This document shows, one piece after another, positions 1 to 6,630 of a stretch of DNA of 8,240 nt (the stretch's first letter is position 1; each line of letters starts with the position of its first letter). The DNA comes from LH-M37 sp032251315 (lineage in GTDB: Bacteria > Pseudomonadota > Gammaproteobacteria > SZUA-229). Location: contig JAVVEE010000088.1 in assembly GCA_032251315.1 (NCBI GenBank), positions 1 through 8,240 of the forward strand, written 5' to 3'. Position numbers and translations under genes: made by a program. A model generated the notes under the pieces. It saw only the letters and a list, made by a program, of their open reading frames with translations, searched no databases and was not told the DNA's origin.

Positions 1-166
1 ATGTCATTTAATAAACCGGGAGTATATAACAGCATAAACACCTATAACACGGGGCACAGGTGGTAGTAAATCCTGGAAAATAAACGCCTCGAAACTACGG
101 GACACAATCTCACATTTTTTACATCGAAAAAGTTTAAAAGAGTCAGCCCGCAAAGAACGCAGGTAT
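1..166. other. gene-free left flank
   Basis: I see no convincing gene in this AT-rich stretch downstream of the groEL terminator. A short open frame begins at base 1 and stops at 64-66 (21 codons), but it has no visible ribosome binding site because the window starts there. It could be the tail of an outside gene or chance. TATAACA occurs twice as a direct repeat (25-31 and 43-49). GGGACACAAT at 99-108 recurs in inverted orientation in the right flank at 8108-8117. Confidence 0.5.
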
Positions 167-200
167 AAAAAAAGCCCCGCTGTTGCCAGCGGGGCTTTTT
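167..200 (-). terminator. rho-independent terminator of groES-groEL
   Basis: A GC-rich stem GCCCCGCTG (174-182) pairs perfectly with CAGCGGGGC (187-195) around a 4-base TTGC loop. The stem extends by A:T pairs on both sides. Read leftward it ends in a run of seven U, which suits the end of the groEL message 29 bases after its stop. The five T after the stem on the plus strand could let it work in both directions. Confidence 0.93.
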
Positions 201-229
201 AGCTTTCAGCTACAAGCAGAAAGGCAGCT

Positions 230-1867
230 TTACATCATGCCGCCCATTCCACCCATGCCACCGCCCATATCACCACCGCCTGCTTCTTCCTTAGGAATAT
301 CAGCAATCATGCACTCTGTTGTAATCAACAGACCTGCAATAGAGGCTGCATTCTGCAAAGCGGAACGCGTTACGCGTGTCGGGTCAATAATGCCCATTTT
401 GACCATATCGCCGTATTCACCGGTTGTTGCGTTATAACCGTAGTTACCTTTCTTGGTCAGCACGTTGGCCAATACAACCGAGGCTTCATCACCGGCGTTG
501 GCTACGATTTGACGGAAAGGATCTTCCATCGCGCGACGCGCAATAGCAATACCGATGTCCTGATCATGGTTGTCGCCCTTGATTTTATCGACCGCTTCAC
601 AGGCACGAATCAGCGCGACGCCGCCACCCGGTACGATGCCTTCAGCAACCGCAGCACGGGTTGCGTGCAGTGCGTCGTCAACACGGTCTTTCTTTTCTTT
701 CATTTCCATCTCGGTGGCCGCGCCGACTTTTATAACTGCAACACCGCCGGACAATTTAGCCAGACGTTCCTGCAATTTTTCTTTGTCGTAATCGGAAGTT
801 GCATCTTCAGCAAGCTTGCGAATTTGCTCTACGCGTGCCTTGATGTCATTCGCCTTGCCGGCACCATCGACGATGATGGTATCTTCTTTGGTCACGGTAA
901 TGCGTTTAGCTGAACCCAGATCTTCCAGAGTAGCATTCTCCAGTGACATTCCCAGCTCTTCTGAAATAACGGTACCACCGGTCAGGACGGCGATATCTTC
1001 CAGCATAGCTTTACGACGATCACCAAAGCCGGGCGCCTTAACGGCACAGACTTTAACAATACCGCGCATGGAGTTAACCACCAGTGTAGCCAGTGCTTCG
1101 CCTTCAACATCTTCAGCAACAATCAGCAGCGGACGACCGGCTTTGGCGACTGCTTCCAGTATTGGCAGCATGTCACGAATATTCTGGATTTTCTTTTCAA
1201 ATAACAGAACAAACGGGTCTTCCAGCTCTGCACTCATGGTCTGTTGCTTGTTGACAAAGTACGGTGACAGATAACCACGATCAAACTGCATGCCTTCGAC
1301 GATATCGAGCTCATCTTCCAGTGATCTGCCGTCTTCAACGGTAATAACACCTTCTTTACCGACACGGTCCATGGCTCTGGCGATGATCGAACCCACGCTC
1401 TGGTCTGAGTTTGCAGAGATACTGGCAACCTGTTCGATCGAGCTGGCATCTGTGCAGGGCTTGGATAATTTTTTCAACGATTCAACAGCAGCGATAACCG
1501 CTTTGTCGATGCCGCGTTTCAGATCCATGGGGTTCATGCCGGCAGTCACCGACTTCATGCCTTCACGGACAATGCCCTGAGCCAGTACTGTCGCCGTGGT
1601 GGTACCATCACCGGCTACATCAGAGGTCTGTGATGAAACTTCTTTCACCATCTGTGCGCCCATGTTTTCAAACTTGTCTTCCAGTTCGATTTCTTTGGCT
1701 ACAGTAACCCCGTCTTTAGTAACCGCCGGTGCACCGAAGGCTTTATCGAGTACGACATTACGACCTTTGGGACCTAAGGTAACTTTGACTGCATTGGCCA
1801 GAATGTTGACGCCTCTAACCATACGGCTACGCGCGTCATCACCAAATTTTACGTCTTTAGCTGACAT
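230..1867 (-). CDS. groL: chaperonin GroEL (60 kDa, Hsp60)
   Basis: This is the large subunit of the group I chaperonin. It forms a double heptameric ring in the cytoplasm that encloses non-native proteins and folds them by ATP hydrolysis with the GroES lid. The protein has 545 residues, close to the usual length of about 548. Visible hallmarks are the nucleotide-binding segment AGDGTTTATVLAQ (85-97, with D87), the second ATP-site aspartate D398 in DDALHATRAAVAEG, the PGGG loop that follows, and a Gly-Gly-Met-rich C-terminal tail ending GGMGGMM. The D87 and D398 positions match E. coli numbering. The ATG start is supported by GAGGAA (1876-1881 on the opposite strand) about 8 bases upstream. 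It lies 54 bases downstream of groES in the same operon and is followed by a strong terminator. It should share CIRCE/HrcA control with groES. Nothing appears truncated. Confidence 0.99.
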   Translation of the reverse strand: MSAKDVKFGDDARSRMVRGVNILANAVKVTLGPKGRNVVLDKAFGAPAVTKDGVTVAKEIELEDKFENMGAQMVKEVSSQTSDVAGDGTTTATVLAQGIVREGMKSVTAGMNPMDLKRGIDKAVIAAVESLKKLSKPCTDASSIEQVASISANSDQSVGSIIARAMDRVGKEGVITVEDGRSLEDELDIVEGMQFDRGYLSPYFVNKQQTMSAELEDPFVLLFEKKIQNIRDMLPILEAVAKAGRPLLIVAEDVEGEALATLVVNSMRGIVKVCAVKAPGFGDRRKAMLEDIAVLTGGTVISEELGMSLENATLEDLGSAKRITVTKEDTIIVDGAGKANDIKARVEQIRKLAEDATSDYDKEKLQERLAKLSGGVAVIKVGAATEMEMKEKKDRVDDALHATRAAVAEGIVPGGGVALIRACEAVDKIKGDNHDQDIGIAIARRAMEDPFRQIVANAGDEASVVLANVLTKKGNYGYNATTGEYGDMVKMGIIDPTRVTRSALQNAASIAGLLITTECMIADIPKEEAGGGDMGGGMGGMGGMM

Positions 1868-1921
1868 ATTTTATATTCCTCAAAAAATTCTTTGTTTTTA
1901 AATAAACGGTTCAGCTGTGAA

Positions 1922-2218
1922 TTAAACCAGGACAGCCAGGATGTCATCTTCTTTCATAATGATCAGCTCTTCGCCATCGACCTTTACGGTGGTGCCGGCA
2001 TAGTTGCCGAAATAAACTTTGTCACCAACCTTTACATCCAGTTCGCGGACTTCGCCACTGTCTGTAATCTTGCCTTTGCCGGTAGCCAGTATTGTGCCTA
2101 CCTGTGGTTTTTCGGTTGCTGAATCAGGAATCACAATGCCACCTGCACTGGTACGCTCTTCTTCCATACGTTTCACAACCACACGGTCGTGCAATGGACG
2201 GATTTTAATTTTTTTCAC
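1922..2218 (-). CDS. groS: co-chaperonin GroES (10 kDa), GTG start
   Basis: GroES is the heptameric lid of the GroEL chamber. The protein begins (M)KKIKIRPLHDRVVVKRMEEE. It carries the mobile loop around ERTSAGGIVIPDSATEKPQ and the typical ending EELIIMKEDDILAVLV. I choose the GTG at 2216-2218 as start, giving 98 residues, close to the family norm of 95-97. AGAGGA (2228-2233, opposite strand) lies 9 bases upstream, and there is no ATG nearer the conserved KIRPLHDRV. The frame stays open to another GTG at 2249-2251, which would add 11 residues (MLIFINRGIKP), but that codon is inside the CIRCE operator, has no ribosome binding site and lengthens the family N-terminus. It is the first gene of the groES-groEL pair. 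Confidence 0.97.
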   Translation of the reverse strand: MKKIKIRPLHDRVVVKRMEEERTSAGGIVIPDSATEKPQVGTILATGKGKITDSGEVRELDVKVGDKVYFGNYAGTTVKVDGEELIIMKEDDILAVLV

Positions 2219-2227
2219 TGGTTTTAT

Positions 2228-2233
2228 TCCTCT
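2228..2233 (-). promoter_or_regulatory. ribosome binding site deciding the groES GTG start
   Basis: On the minus strand the sequence reads AGAGGA followed by 9 bases and GTG. This is the only good Shine-Dalgarno match in the leader, and it selects the GTG at 2218 over the upstream GTG at 2251. Confidence 0.85.
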
Positions 2234-2244
2234 GTTTATAAAAA

Positions 2245-2271
2245 TTAGCACTCACTTAGGGAGAGTGCTAA
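2245..2271 (-). promoter_or_regulatory. CIRCE operator (HrcA binding site), perfect
   Basis: TTAGCACTC (2245-2253), a 9-base spacer and GAGTGCTAA (2263-2271) match the CIRCE consensus TTAGCACTC-N9-GAGTGCTAA without mismatch. CIRCE is the known operator of the heat-shock repressor HrcA. It abuts the predicted -10 box and covers the expected transcription start, so HrcA binding should block groES-groEL transcription. hrcA itself is not in the window. Confidence 0.96.
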
Positions 2272-2298
2272 TCATAATGACGAAATGACCAGAGTCAA
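2271..2298 (-). promoter_or_regulatory. sigma70-type promoter of groES-groEL
   Basis: Read leftward, TTGACT (2298-2293; five of six to TTGACA) is separated by 16 bases from TATGAT (2276-2271; five of six to TATAAT). The -10 box touches the CIRCE element. The transcription start should fall near 2263, leaving a leader of about 45 bases before groES. I see no clear sigma32 -10 (CCCCAT-like), so the heat response is probably by HrcA derepression. This is inferred from sequence only. Confidence 0.8.
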
Positions 2299-2373
2299 GA
2301 CCGCGATGGGCCACAACTCCGCACTGATGCTTCTAATAGGGATGAATTATGGAATTACAAGGGTGGGGATGAG

Positions 2374-2856
2374 TTATTTATCATCTTTGCGATGAAATTC
2401 GCCTTCGATGGTATGGCCATCGCCGCTCTTATTATGCGAACGGCCTGAAGGCTGATTTGTGAAAGGCGGTTGTCCCGGCGGCGGCTGAAAACCAAATGTC
2501 TGCACACTGGCCCTGGCCATAAAGGCGCGGATTATTCCCCGGCGGGTGGCGGGAATCAGACAGATGAGTCCCAGCGTATCGGTGAGAAAACCGGGGGTGA
2601 TCAATAACGCACCGCCGACTGCCAGCGCAAGTCCTTCCAGCATCTCCATGGCCGGCATTACGCCCTGCTCCATATTCTGCTGCGCGCGTTTGAGAGTGCT
2701 GAGACCCTGCATGCGCAGTAAATTCACCCCGATGATGGCGGTCATAACGACAATGATCACTGTCCAGAGCGCGCCGATATAGCTGCCCACTTTGATGATG
2801 AGGTACAGCTCAAGCAGCGGGATAATAATAAAAAGTAACGACCATTTTCTTAACAT
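2374..2856 (-). CDS. fxsA: FxsA family membrane protein
   Basis: A 160-residue inner-membrane protein of the FxsA family. E. coli FxsA is known for relieving F-plasmid exclusion of phage T7 when overproduced, and its normal role is unclear. Hydrophobic segments lie at about residues 6-22, 28-47 and 75-103. The start MLRKWSLLFIIIPLLELYLI, the short charged-polar middle (QGLSTLKRAQQNMEQG) and the segment GGALLITPGFLTDTLGL are typical of the family. The C-terminal part, from about residue 120, is hydrophilic, rich in Pro, Gly and Gln, and probably cytoplasmic. The ribosome binding site is weak (GAGAG about 6 bases before the ATG). It reads toward groES with a 155-base gap and no terminator between, so some read-through into groES-groEL is possible. 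fxsA beside groES is a familiar gammaproteobacterial arrangement. Confidence 0.93.
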   Translation of the reverse strand: MLRKWSLLFIIIPLLELYLIIKVGSYIGALWTVIIVVMTAIIGVNLLRMQGLSTLKRAQQNMEQGVMPAMEMLEGLALAVGGALLITPGFLTDTLGLICLIPATRRGIIRAFMARASVQTFGFQPPPGQPPFTNQPSGRSHNKSGDGHTIEGEFHRKDDK

Positions 2857-3154
2857 AAGGGCTCTCGGAGACGATATCGGATGATTTACCCACGGTATCT
2901 GGGCTTATTTAAGCTTTTTTTAAGTGGTTCTTTGCTATGATCAATGTGATGCACACAAGGTTCATTATTGAGCCGCTTGACGATCCAGATTTTTTAGCCG
3001 TCTTATCATCACGGGCAGAAATAATGGCAGCACGATGATCAAATGCGGCACAATTATGAACTAATAGCGCTATTTTGTACCAAACATGAATGGCCTGTCA
3101 TCCTATAAGCCGGCTCATCATTATAATTATAACTAATCGCACTCGGGTTTTTTT
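2857..3154. other. divergent fxsA/dsbD intergenic region
   Basis: This 298-base region separates leftward fxsA from rightward dsbD and should carry both promoters. I see an AT-rich tract (2905-2922) leading into an extended -10 (2933-2941) that faces dsbD. I see no convincing fxsA promoter. A 33-codon open frame (2937-3038) has no ribosome binding site and overlaps the -10. No cutA-like sequence is recognisable, although cutA often sits between these genes in relatives. Confidence 0.5.
2933..2941 (+). promoter_or_regulatory. candidate extended -10 promoter for dsbD
   Basis: TGCTATGAT matches the extended -10 pattern TGnTATAAT with one mismatch. An AT-rich tract lies upstream, as expected where the -35 is poor (the hexamer 17 bases upstream is GCTTTT). 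A start near 2948 would give dsbD a leader of about 200 bases. A TATAAT at 3122-3127 is an alternative -10 closer to the gene but lacks a well-spaced -35. Confidence 0.4.
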
Positions 3155-5077
3155 ATGAAAGCATTCAAACCTCTTCTCTCTTCACTCCTATTAATACTGG
3201 CTACCGGCCTGTTTCACCAACCGGTGATGGCTGCGGGCTCATCGGGACTGTTCGACTCATTCGGCATGAATTCGCAGGACGAGATTCTGGATGTGGACGA
3301 GGCTTTCAAATTAGACACTGAAATCAAGAATAATACCTTTATCGCCCGCTGGCAGGTTGCCGAAGGTCATTATCTATATCGCGATAAAACCGAGATTCTG
3401 ACCGATGACCCCGAGGTTAGAACCGGCAAACTGCAACTGCCTGCGGGCGAGGCCAAGGATGACCCCATCTTCAACGCCACGCTTTTTGTCTATCATGAGG
3501 ACGTGGCAGTCAAGCTGCCTTTCAGTTACAGCGGCGACGAAGACAGGGAGGTTGTGTTCAATGTTAAATATCAGGGCTGCTCGGAAATTTCCGGCATCTG
3601 CTATCCCCCTCAAACCAGAGCGGTGCCGGTCAAACTGCTGGCGGCAGATGCTTCGGCGACTGAAGCCGATACTTTCTCTACCGACACTTCGAGTGAGCCC
3701 GCATCGACTCAAACGAATCTGAATAAAGCCGAAGAGGTTTCCGAACAGGATCAGATGTCCAATGCGCTGCGCTCCGGCAATACCTGGATCACCCTGCTGG
3801 CCTTCTTTGTGGCCGGGCTTTTGCTGGCATTCACCCCCTGCGTGTTCCCGATGATTCCTATTCTAATGGGTATCATCGTGGGTCAGGGCGGCGTACAGAG
3901 CGCGAGAAAATCCTTCACTTTATCGCTGGTTTATGTGCTGGCGATGGCTTCAACCTATACCATCATCGGCATTCTGGTCGGGCTTTCGGGCGAAAACATC
4001 CAGGCCTGGTTCCAGAACCCGTGGATCATTGGCAGCTTTGTCGCCATTTTTATCGCTCTGGCCTTTTCCATGTTTGGCTTCTACGAACTGCAAATGCCGG
4101 CTTCGGTACAAAATCGGCTGGCTCAAATCAGCAACAACCAGCGCGGCGGCACCCTGCTGGGCACCGCCATCATGGGCTTCCTTTCCGCCCTGATTGTGGG
4201 CCCCTGCGTCACCGCCCCGCTGGTGGGTGCACTGATCTATATTGCAGAAACCGGTGACGCAGTTCTGGGCGGCATGGCGCTGTTTTCACTCAGCATGGGC
4301 ATGGGCGCACCGTTATTGCTGCTGGGCGCTTCTGCCGGAAAAATACTGCCCAAAGCCGGTCCCTGGATGGAAACCGTCAAAGCCGTGTTCGGCGTTATGT
4401 TACTGGCGCTGGGCATCTGGCTGCTGGAACGTGTCGCCCCGGCTGTCGCAACCGTGACACTGTGGTCAGCTCTGCTCATCGTCTCCGCCATCTATATGGG
4501 TGCACTCGATTCGCAAACTAAAGACAGCTCCGGCTGGTACAAACTTTGGAAGGGGCTGGGCGTTCTTCTGCTGACCTATGGCATTGTCATTTTCATTGGC
4601 ATGGCATCGGGCAACAGGGACATTTTACAGCCCCTCAAGGGCCTGACCACTTCCGGCACCACGCTGAGCACCGGTCAAAATGCAGGCCAGTCTCAGGCAT
4701 CGGCACATCTGGAGTTCCAGCAGATCAAGGGTGTTGAGGGCTTAGATGCGGCACTGGCCGAGGCCAAAGCTCAGAATAAACCGGTGATGCTCGATTTTTA
4801 TGCCGACTGGTGCGTCTCCTGTAAGGAGATGGAAATGCTGACTTTCTCTGACCCGGCGGTTCAGCAGGCACTTGAAGGTGTTGTACTGTTACAGGCGGAC
4901 GTTACACCCAATGATGAAAAAGACCGGGCACTGTACAAGCGCTTCGGCATTATCGGCCCGCCTTCTATTATGTTTTTTGACCGCGACGGCAATGAACTGA
5001 AAAACTTTCGCATAGTGGGTTACAAGAACGCCGAGCAGTTCACCCAGCATATCCAGCGCAGCGGTTTTAAAGAATGA
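3155..5077 (+). CDS. dsbD: thiol:disulfide interchange protein DsbD
   Basis: DsbD passes electrons from cytoplasmic thioredoxin across the inner membrane to periplasmic reductants such as DsbC and cytochrome c maturation thioredoxins. The 640 residues show the full three-domain plan. A signal peptide (1 to about 26, ending PVMA-AG) precedes the periplasmic alpha domain with redox C142 and C149 (YQGCSEISGICYPP). A multi-span membrane domain (about 211-485) has the pair C229 (FTPCVFPMIP) and C351 (GPCVTAP). The C-terminal periplasmic thioredoxin domain has C553-V-S-C556 (DFYADWCVSCKEME) and a cis-Pro segment IGPPSIMFF. The 122-residue spacing of the membrane cysteines equals that in E. coli. 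The alpha-domain cysteines are one residue further apart than in E. coli (six residues between them instead of five). It starts at the only suitable ATG, after a weak GGG and a T-rich spacer. Its stop overlaps the next gene's start (ATGA), which implies translational coupling. Confidence 0.98.
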   Translation: MKAFKPLLSSLLLILATGLFHQPVMAAGSSGLFDSFGMNSQDEILDVDEAFKLDTEIKNNTFIARWQVAEGHYLYRDKTEILTDDPEVRTGKLQLPAGEAKDDPIFNATLFVYHEDVAVKLPFSYSGDEDREVVFNVKYQGCSEISGICYPPQTRAVPVKLLAADASATEADTFSTDTSSEPASTQTNLNKAEEVSEQDQMSNALRSGNTWITLLAFFVAGLLLAFTPCVFPMIPILMGIIVGQGGVQSARKSFTLSLVYVLAMASTYTIIGILVGLSGENIQAWFQNPWIIGSFVAIFIALAFSMFGFYELQMPASVQNRLAQISNNQRGGTLLGTAIMGFLSALIVGPCVTAPLVGALIYIAETGDAVLGGMALFSLSMGMGAPLLLLGASAGKILPKAGPWMETVKAVFGVMLLALGIWLLERVAPAVATVTLWSALLIVSAIYMGALDSQTKDSSGWYKLWKGLGVLLLTYGIVIFIGMASGNRDILQPLKGLTTSGTTLSTGQNAGQSQASAHLEFQQIKGVEGLDAALAEAKAQNKPVMLDFYADWCVSCKEMEMLTFSDPAVQQALEGVVLLQADVTPNDEKDRALYKRFGIIGPPSIMFFDRDGNELKNFRIVGYKNAEQFTQHIQRSGFKE

Positions 5078-5616
5078 AAAATTCACATAAGAGCCTGCTG
5101 CTGATCACGGTGATTATTTCGCTGGCGACACTGTCAAGTTTTGCCATGCAACGCTACCTGACTGAAGACAAAGAAGAAATCAGTGATTCGATTCTGATGC
5201 GCCCCGAATTTGCCATTGCTGATCTCAACGGCGAGATCAGAAACATCAAGGAGTGGGACGGTCAGGTTATCCTGCTCAATTTCTGGGCCACCTGGTGTCC
5301 GCCCTGTCTGAGTGAAATCCCGGGGTTTATCGAGTTGCAGGATCAATATGGTGATCAGGGGTTTCAGGTGATCGGGGTCGCAATTGACGAGGAGGAGGCG
5401 GTGCGCGAGTTTGTCGCACGGCTCAAAATCAATTACCCGGTAATGGCTGCTGAATTTGAGGCGCTGGAACTCTCCAGCCGCTATGGCAACCGCATGGGGG
5501 CGCTCCCCTACTCGGTTTTCATCAATCGCAAAGGTGAAATTAGCGACATGATCACAGGAGAACTCAGCAAGATCGAAGCAGAGGCAATGCTGAAAAAGCT
5601 GGGATTCAAGTCCTAA
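5074..5616 (+). CDS. membrane-anchored TlpA/ResA-like thioredoxin
   Basis: A 180-residue thioredoxin-fold protein of the TlpA/ResA type (AhpC-TSA/Redoxin superfamily), probably tethered to the inner membrane with its catalytic domain in the periplasm. Residues 7-25 form one hydrophobic anchor or uncleaved signal. The domain starts near PEFAIADLNGE (44-54). It has the active site WATWCPPC with C75 and C78 and a cis-Pro in GALPYSVFINRKG (P145). The insert between beta strands (GVAIDEEEAVREFVA) is typical of the group. Its ATG overlaps the dsbD stop by 4 bases, with no strong ribosome binding site of its own, so it is probably translated by reinitiation. Context suggests it is reduced by DsbD and acts on periplasmic disulfides, but its target cannot be read from the sequence. 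The WCPPC motif also fits cytochrome c maturation thioredoxins, though no ccm genes are nearby. Confidence 0.93.
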   Translation: MKNSHKSLLLITVIISLATLSSFAMQRYLTEDKEEISDSILMRPEFAIADLNGEIRNIKEWDGQVILLNFWATWCPPCLSEIPGFIELQDQYGDQGFQVIGVAIDEEEAVREFVARLKINYPVMAAEFEALELSSRYGNRMGALPYSVFINRKGEISDMITGELSKIEAEAMLKKLGFKS

Positions 5617-5732
5617 CTACTGACAAATTTCACGAAAAAACCATTAATTTCGTCGAAATAGTAGACATATTCAATTCTTTTATGCAAAATAATTAGCCTA
5701 TTAACTCCTGGCTAATAATAATACCAATCATA
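5617..5732. promoter_or_regulatory. AT-rich leader of aroQ-accBC with palindromes
   Basis: This 116-base gap has no terminator after the TlpA-like gene. It contains two related short palindromes, TTTCACGAAA (5628-5637) and ATTTCGTCGAAAT (5647-5659), whose centres are about 20 bases (two helical turns) apart, as in operator pairs. TAGACA (5662-5667), 17 bases and CAAAAT (5685-5690) form a weak sigma70-like promoter. ATTAGCC (5692-5698) and GGCTAAT (5710-5716) form a perfect inverted repeat with an 11-base loop just upstream of the aroQ start. Regulation here is inferred, not shown. Confidence 0.4.
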
Positions 5733-6176
5733 ATGCCCGATTTACTTGTCATCAATGGCCCCAACCTTAATTTACTAGGGACTCGCGAACCGCAACATTA
5801 CGGTTCAGAGACGCTTGAAGACATTAATAAAAAGCTGGAATTACAGGCATCTCAACAGGGTTTCAGCCTTGAGTGCGTACAGAGTAATTCAGAAGTCGAA
5901 CTCATTGAAAAAATTCACCAGGCCAACAATAACAACGTGCGGTTCATTTTGATGAACCCCGCCGCATTTACACATACCAGCGTAGCCTTACGTGATGCCT
6001 TAAGCGGGGTAGGAATTCCTTTTATCGAGATCCACCTCTCTAATGTTCACGCCCGTGAAGCGTTCCGCAAACACTCCTATTTCTCCGATATTGCTGTTGG
6101 CGTTATTTCGGGTCTGGGCGCAACGGGTTACGAACTCGCATTACAAGCCGCGTTACAACAACTCACCAGAGGTTGA
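5733..6176 (+). CDS. aroQ: type II 3-dehydroquinate dehydratase AroQ
   Basis: AroQ dehydrates 3-dehydroquinate to 3-dehydroshikimate in the cytoplasm, the third step of the shikimate pathway to aromatic amino acids. Type II enzymes are small dodecameric proteins. This one has 147 residues, the usual size. The N-terminal motif NGPNLNLLGTREPQHYG holds the catalytic-lid R18 and catalytic Y23. NPAAFTHTSVALRDAL supplies N75 and H81, EIHLSNVHAREAFRKHS supplies H101, R108 and R112, and the GLGATGYELAL ending is conserved. These positions match the well-studied M. tuberculosis enzyme within one residue. No clear Shine-Dalgarno precedes the ATG, and a 7-bp inverted repeat ends 16 bases before it. It leads a tight unit with accB, 5 bases downstream, a frequent arrangement in gammaproteobacteria. 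Confidence 0.98.
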   Translation: MPDLLVINGPNLNLLGTREPQHYGSETLEDINKKLELQASQQGFSLECVQSNSEVELIEKIHQANNNNVRFILMNPAAFTHTSVALRDALSGVGIPFIEIHLSNVHAREAFRKHSYFSDIAVGVISGLGATGYELALQAALQQLTRG

Positions 6177-6181
6177 TCCTT

Positions 6182-6622
6182 ATGGATATCCGCAAAGTCA
6201 AAAAATTAATCGAACTGCTGGAAGAATCCGGCATTGCCGAAATCGAAATCAAAGAGGGCGAGGAGTCAGTTCGCATTTCACGCTATGGCTCGGCACCTGC
6301 CGGAGCGCACATGCAGTATGCGCCGGCACCAGCCGTTGCCGCAGCCGCGCCGGCAGTCGCCGAAACCAATGTCGAGGAAGCCCCTCAGGGTCATACTGTT
6401 GATTCGCCGATGGTAGGCACCTGTTATCTGGCACCTTCTCCCGGCTCCAAACATTTCATCAACGTTGGCGACACGGTAAGCGAAGGCGACACCATCTGCA
6501 TCATCGAGGCCATGAAAATCCTTAACCAGATTGAAGCCGATAAGTCCGGCGTTGTTAAGGCGATTCTTGTCGAAAATGGTCAACCCGTTGAGTTCGGCCA
6601 ACCACTCGTTGTCATTGAGTAA
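6182..6622 (+). CDS. accB: biotin carboxyl carrier protein of acetyl-CoA carboxylase
   Basis: AccB (BCCP) carries biotin between the biotin carboxylase and the carboxyltransferase in the reaction that makes malonyl-CoA for fatty-acid synthesis. The 146-residue protein begins MDIRKVKKLIELLEESGIAE, the usual N-terminal helix region. An Ala-Pro-rich flexible linker follows (about 38-62). The C-terminal biotinyl domain includes the 'thumb' region near PMVGTCYLAPSPGSK and the biotinylation motif EAMKI with lysine K112. I choose ATG 6182, since AGAGG (6168-6172) sits 9 bases upstream inside the end of aroQ. An upstream in-frame TTG at 6173 would add three residues and overlap aroQ, and is less likely. 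accC follows after 8 bases. In E. coli accBC is autoregulated by AccB; whether that holds here cannot be seen. Confidence 0.98.
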   Translation: MDIRKVKKLIELLEESGIAEIEIKEGEESVRISRYGSAPAGAHMQYAPAPAVAAAAPAVAETNVEEAPQGHTVDSPMVGTCYLAPSPGSKHFINVGDTVSEGDTICIIEAMKILNQIEADKSGVVKAILVENGQPVEFGQPLVVIE

Positions 6623-6630
6623 GACTGATT

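Noticed and set aside
25..49. A TATAACA direct repeat as a possible iteron or attachment site.
   Set aside because: There are only two 7-base copies in AT-rich sequence, with no replication or integrase gene nearby.
509..913. A plus-strand 134-codon frame inside groEL, and similar long frames opposite groEL, dsbD and accC (for example 816-1274 and 7171-7770).
   Set aside because: They are complementary or shifted shadows of strongly conserved genes and have no domain signature.
2219..2251. An 11-residue N-terminal extension of GroES from the GTG at 2251.
   Set aside because: The start would lie inside the CIRCE operator, near the predicted transcription start, without a ribosome binding site. 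The family begins at the KIRPLHDRV region.
6173..6181. A TTG start for accB three codons upstream.
   Set aside because: It overlaps the aroQ stop. ATG 6182 has a well-spaced AGAGG and gives the usual MDIRK beginning.
6278..6601. A minus-strand 107-codon frame opposite accB.
   Set aside because: It lies wholly within accB, whose biotinyl domain is unmistakable. No independent start signal was seen.
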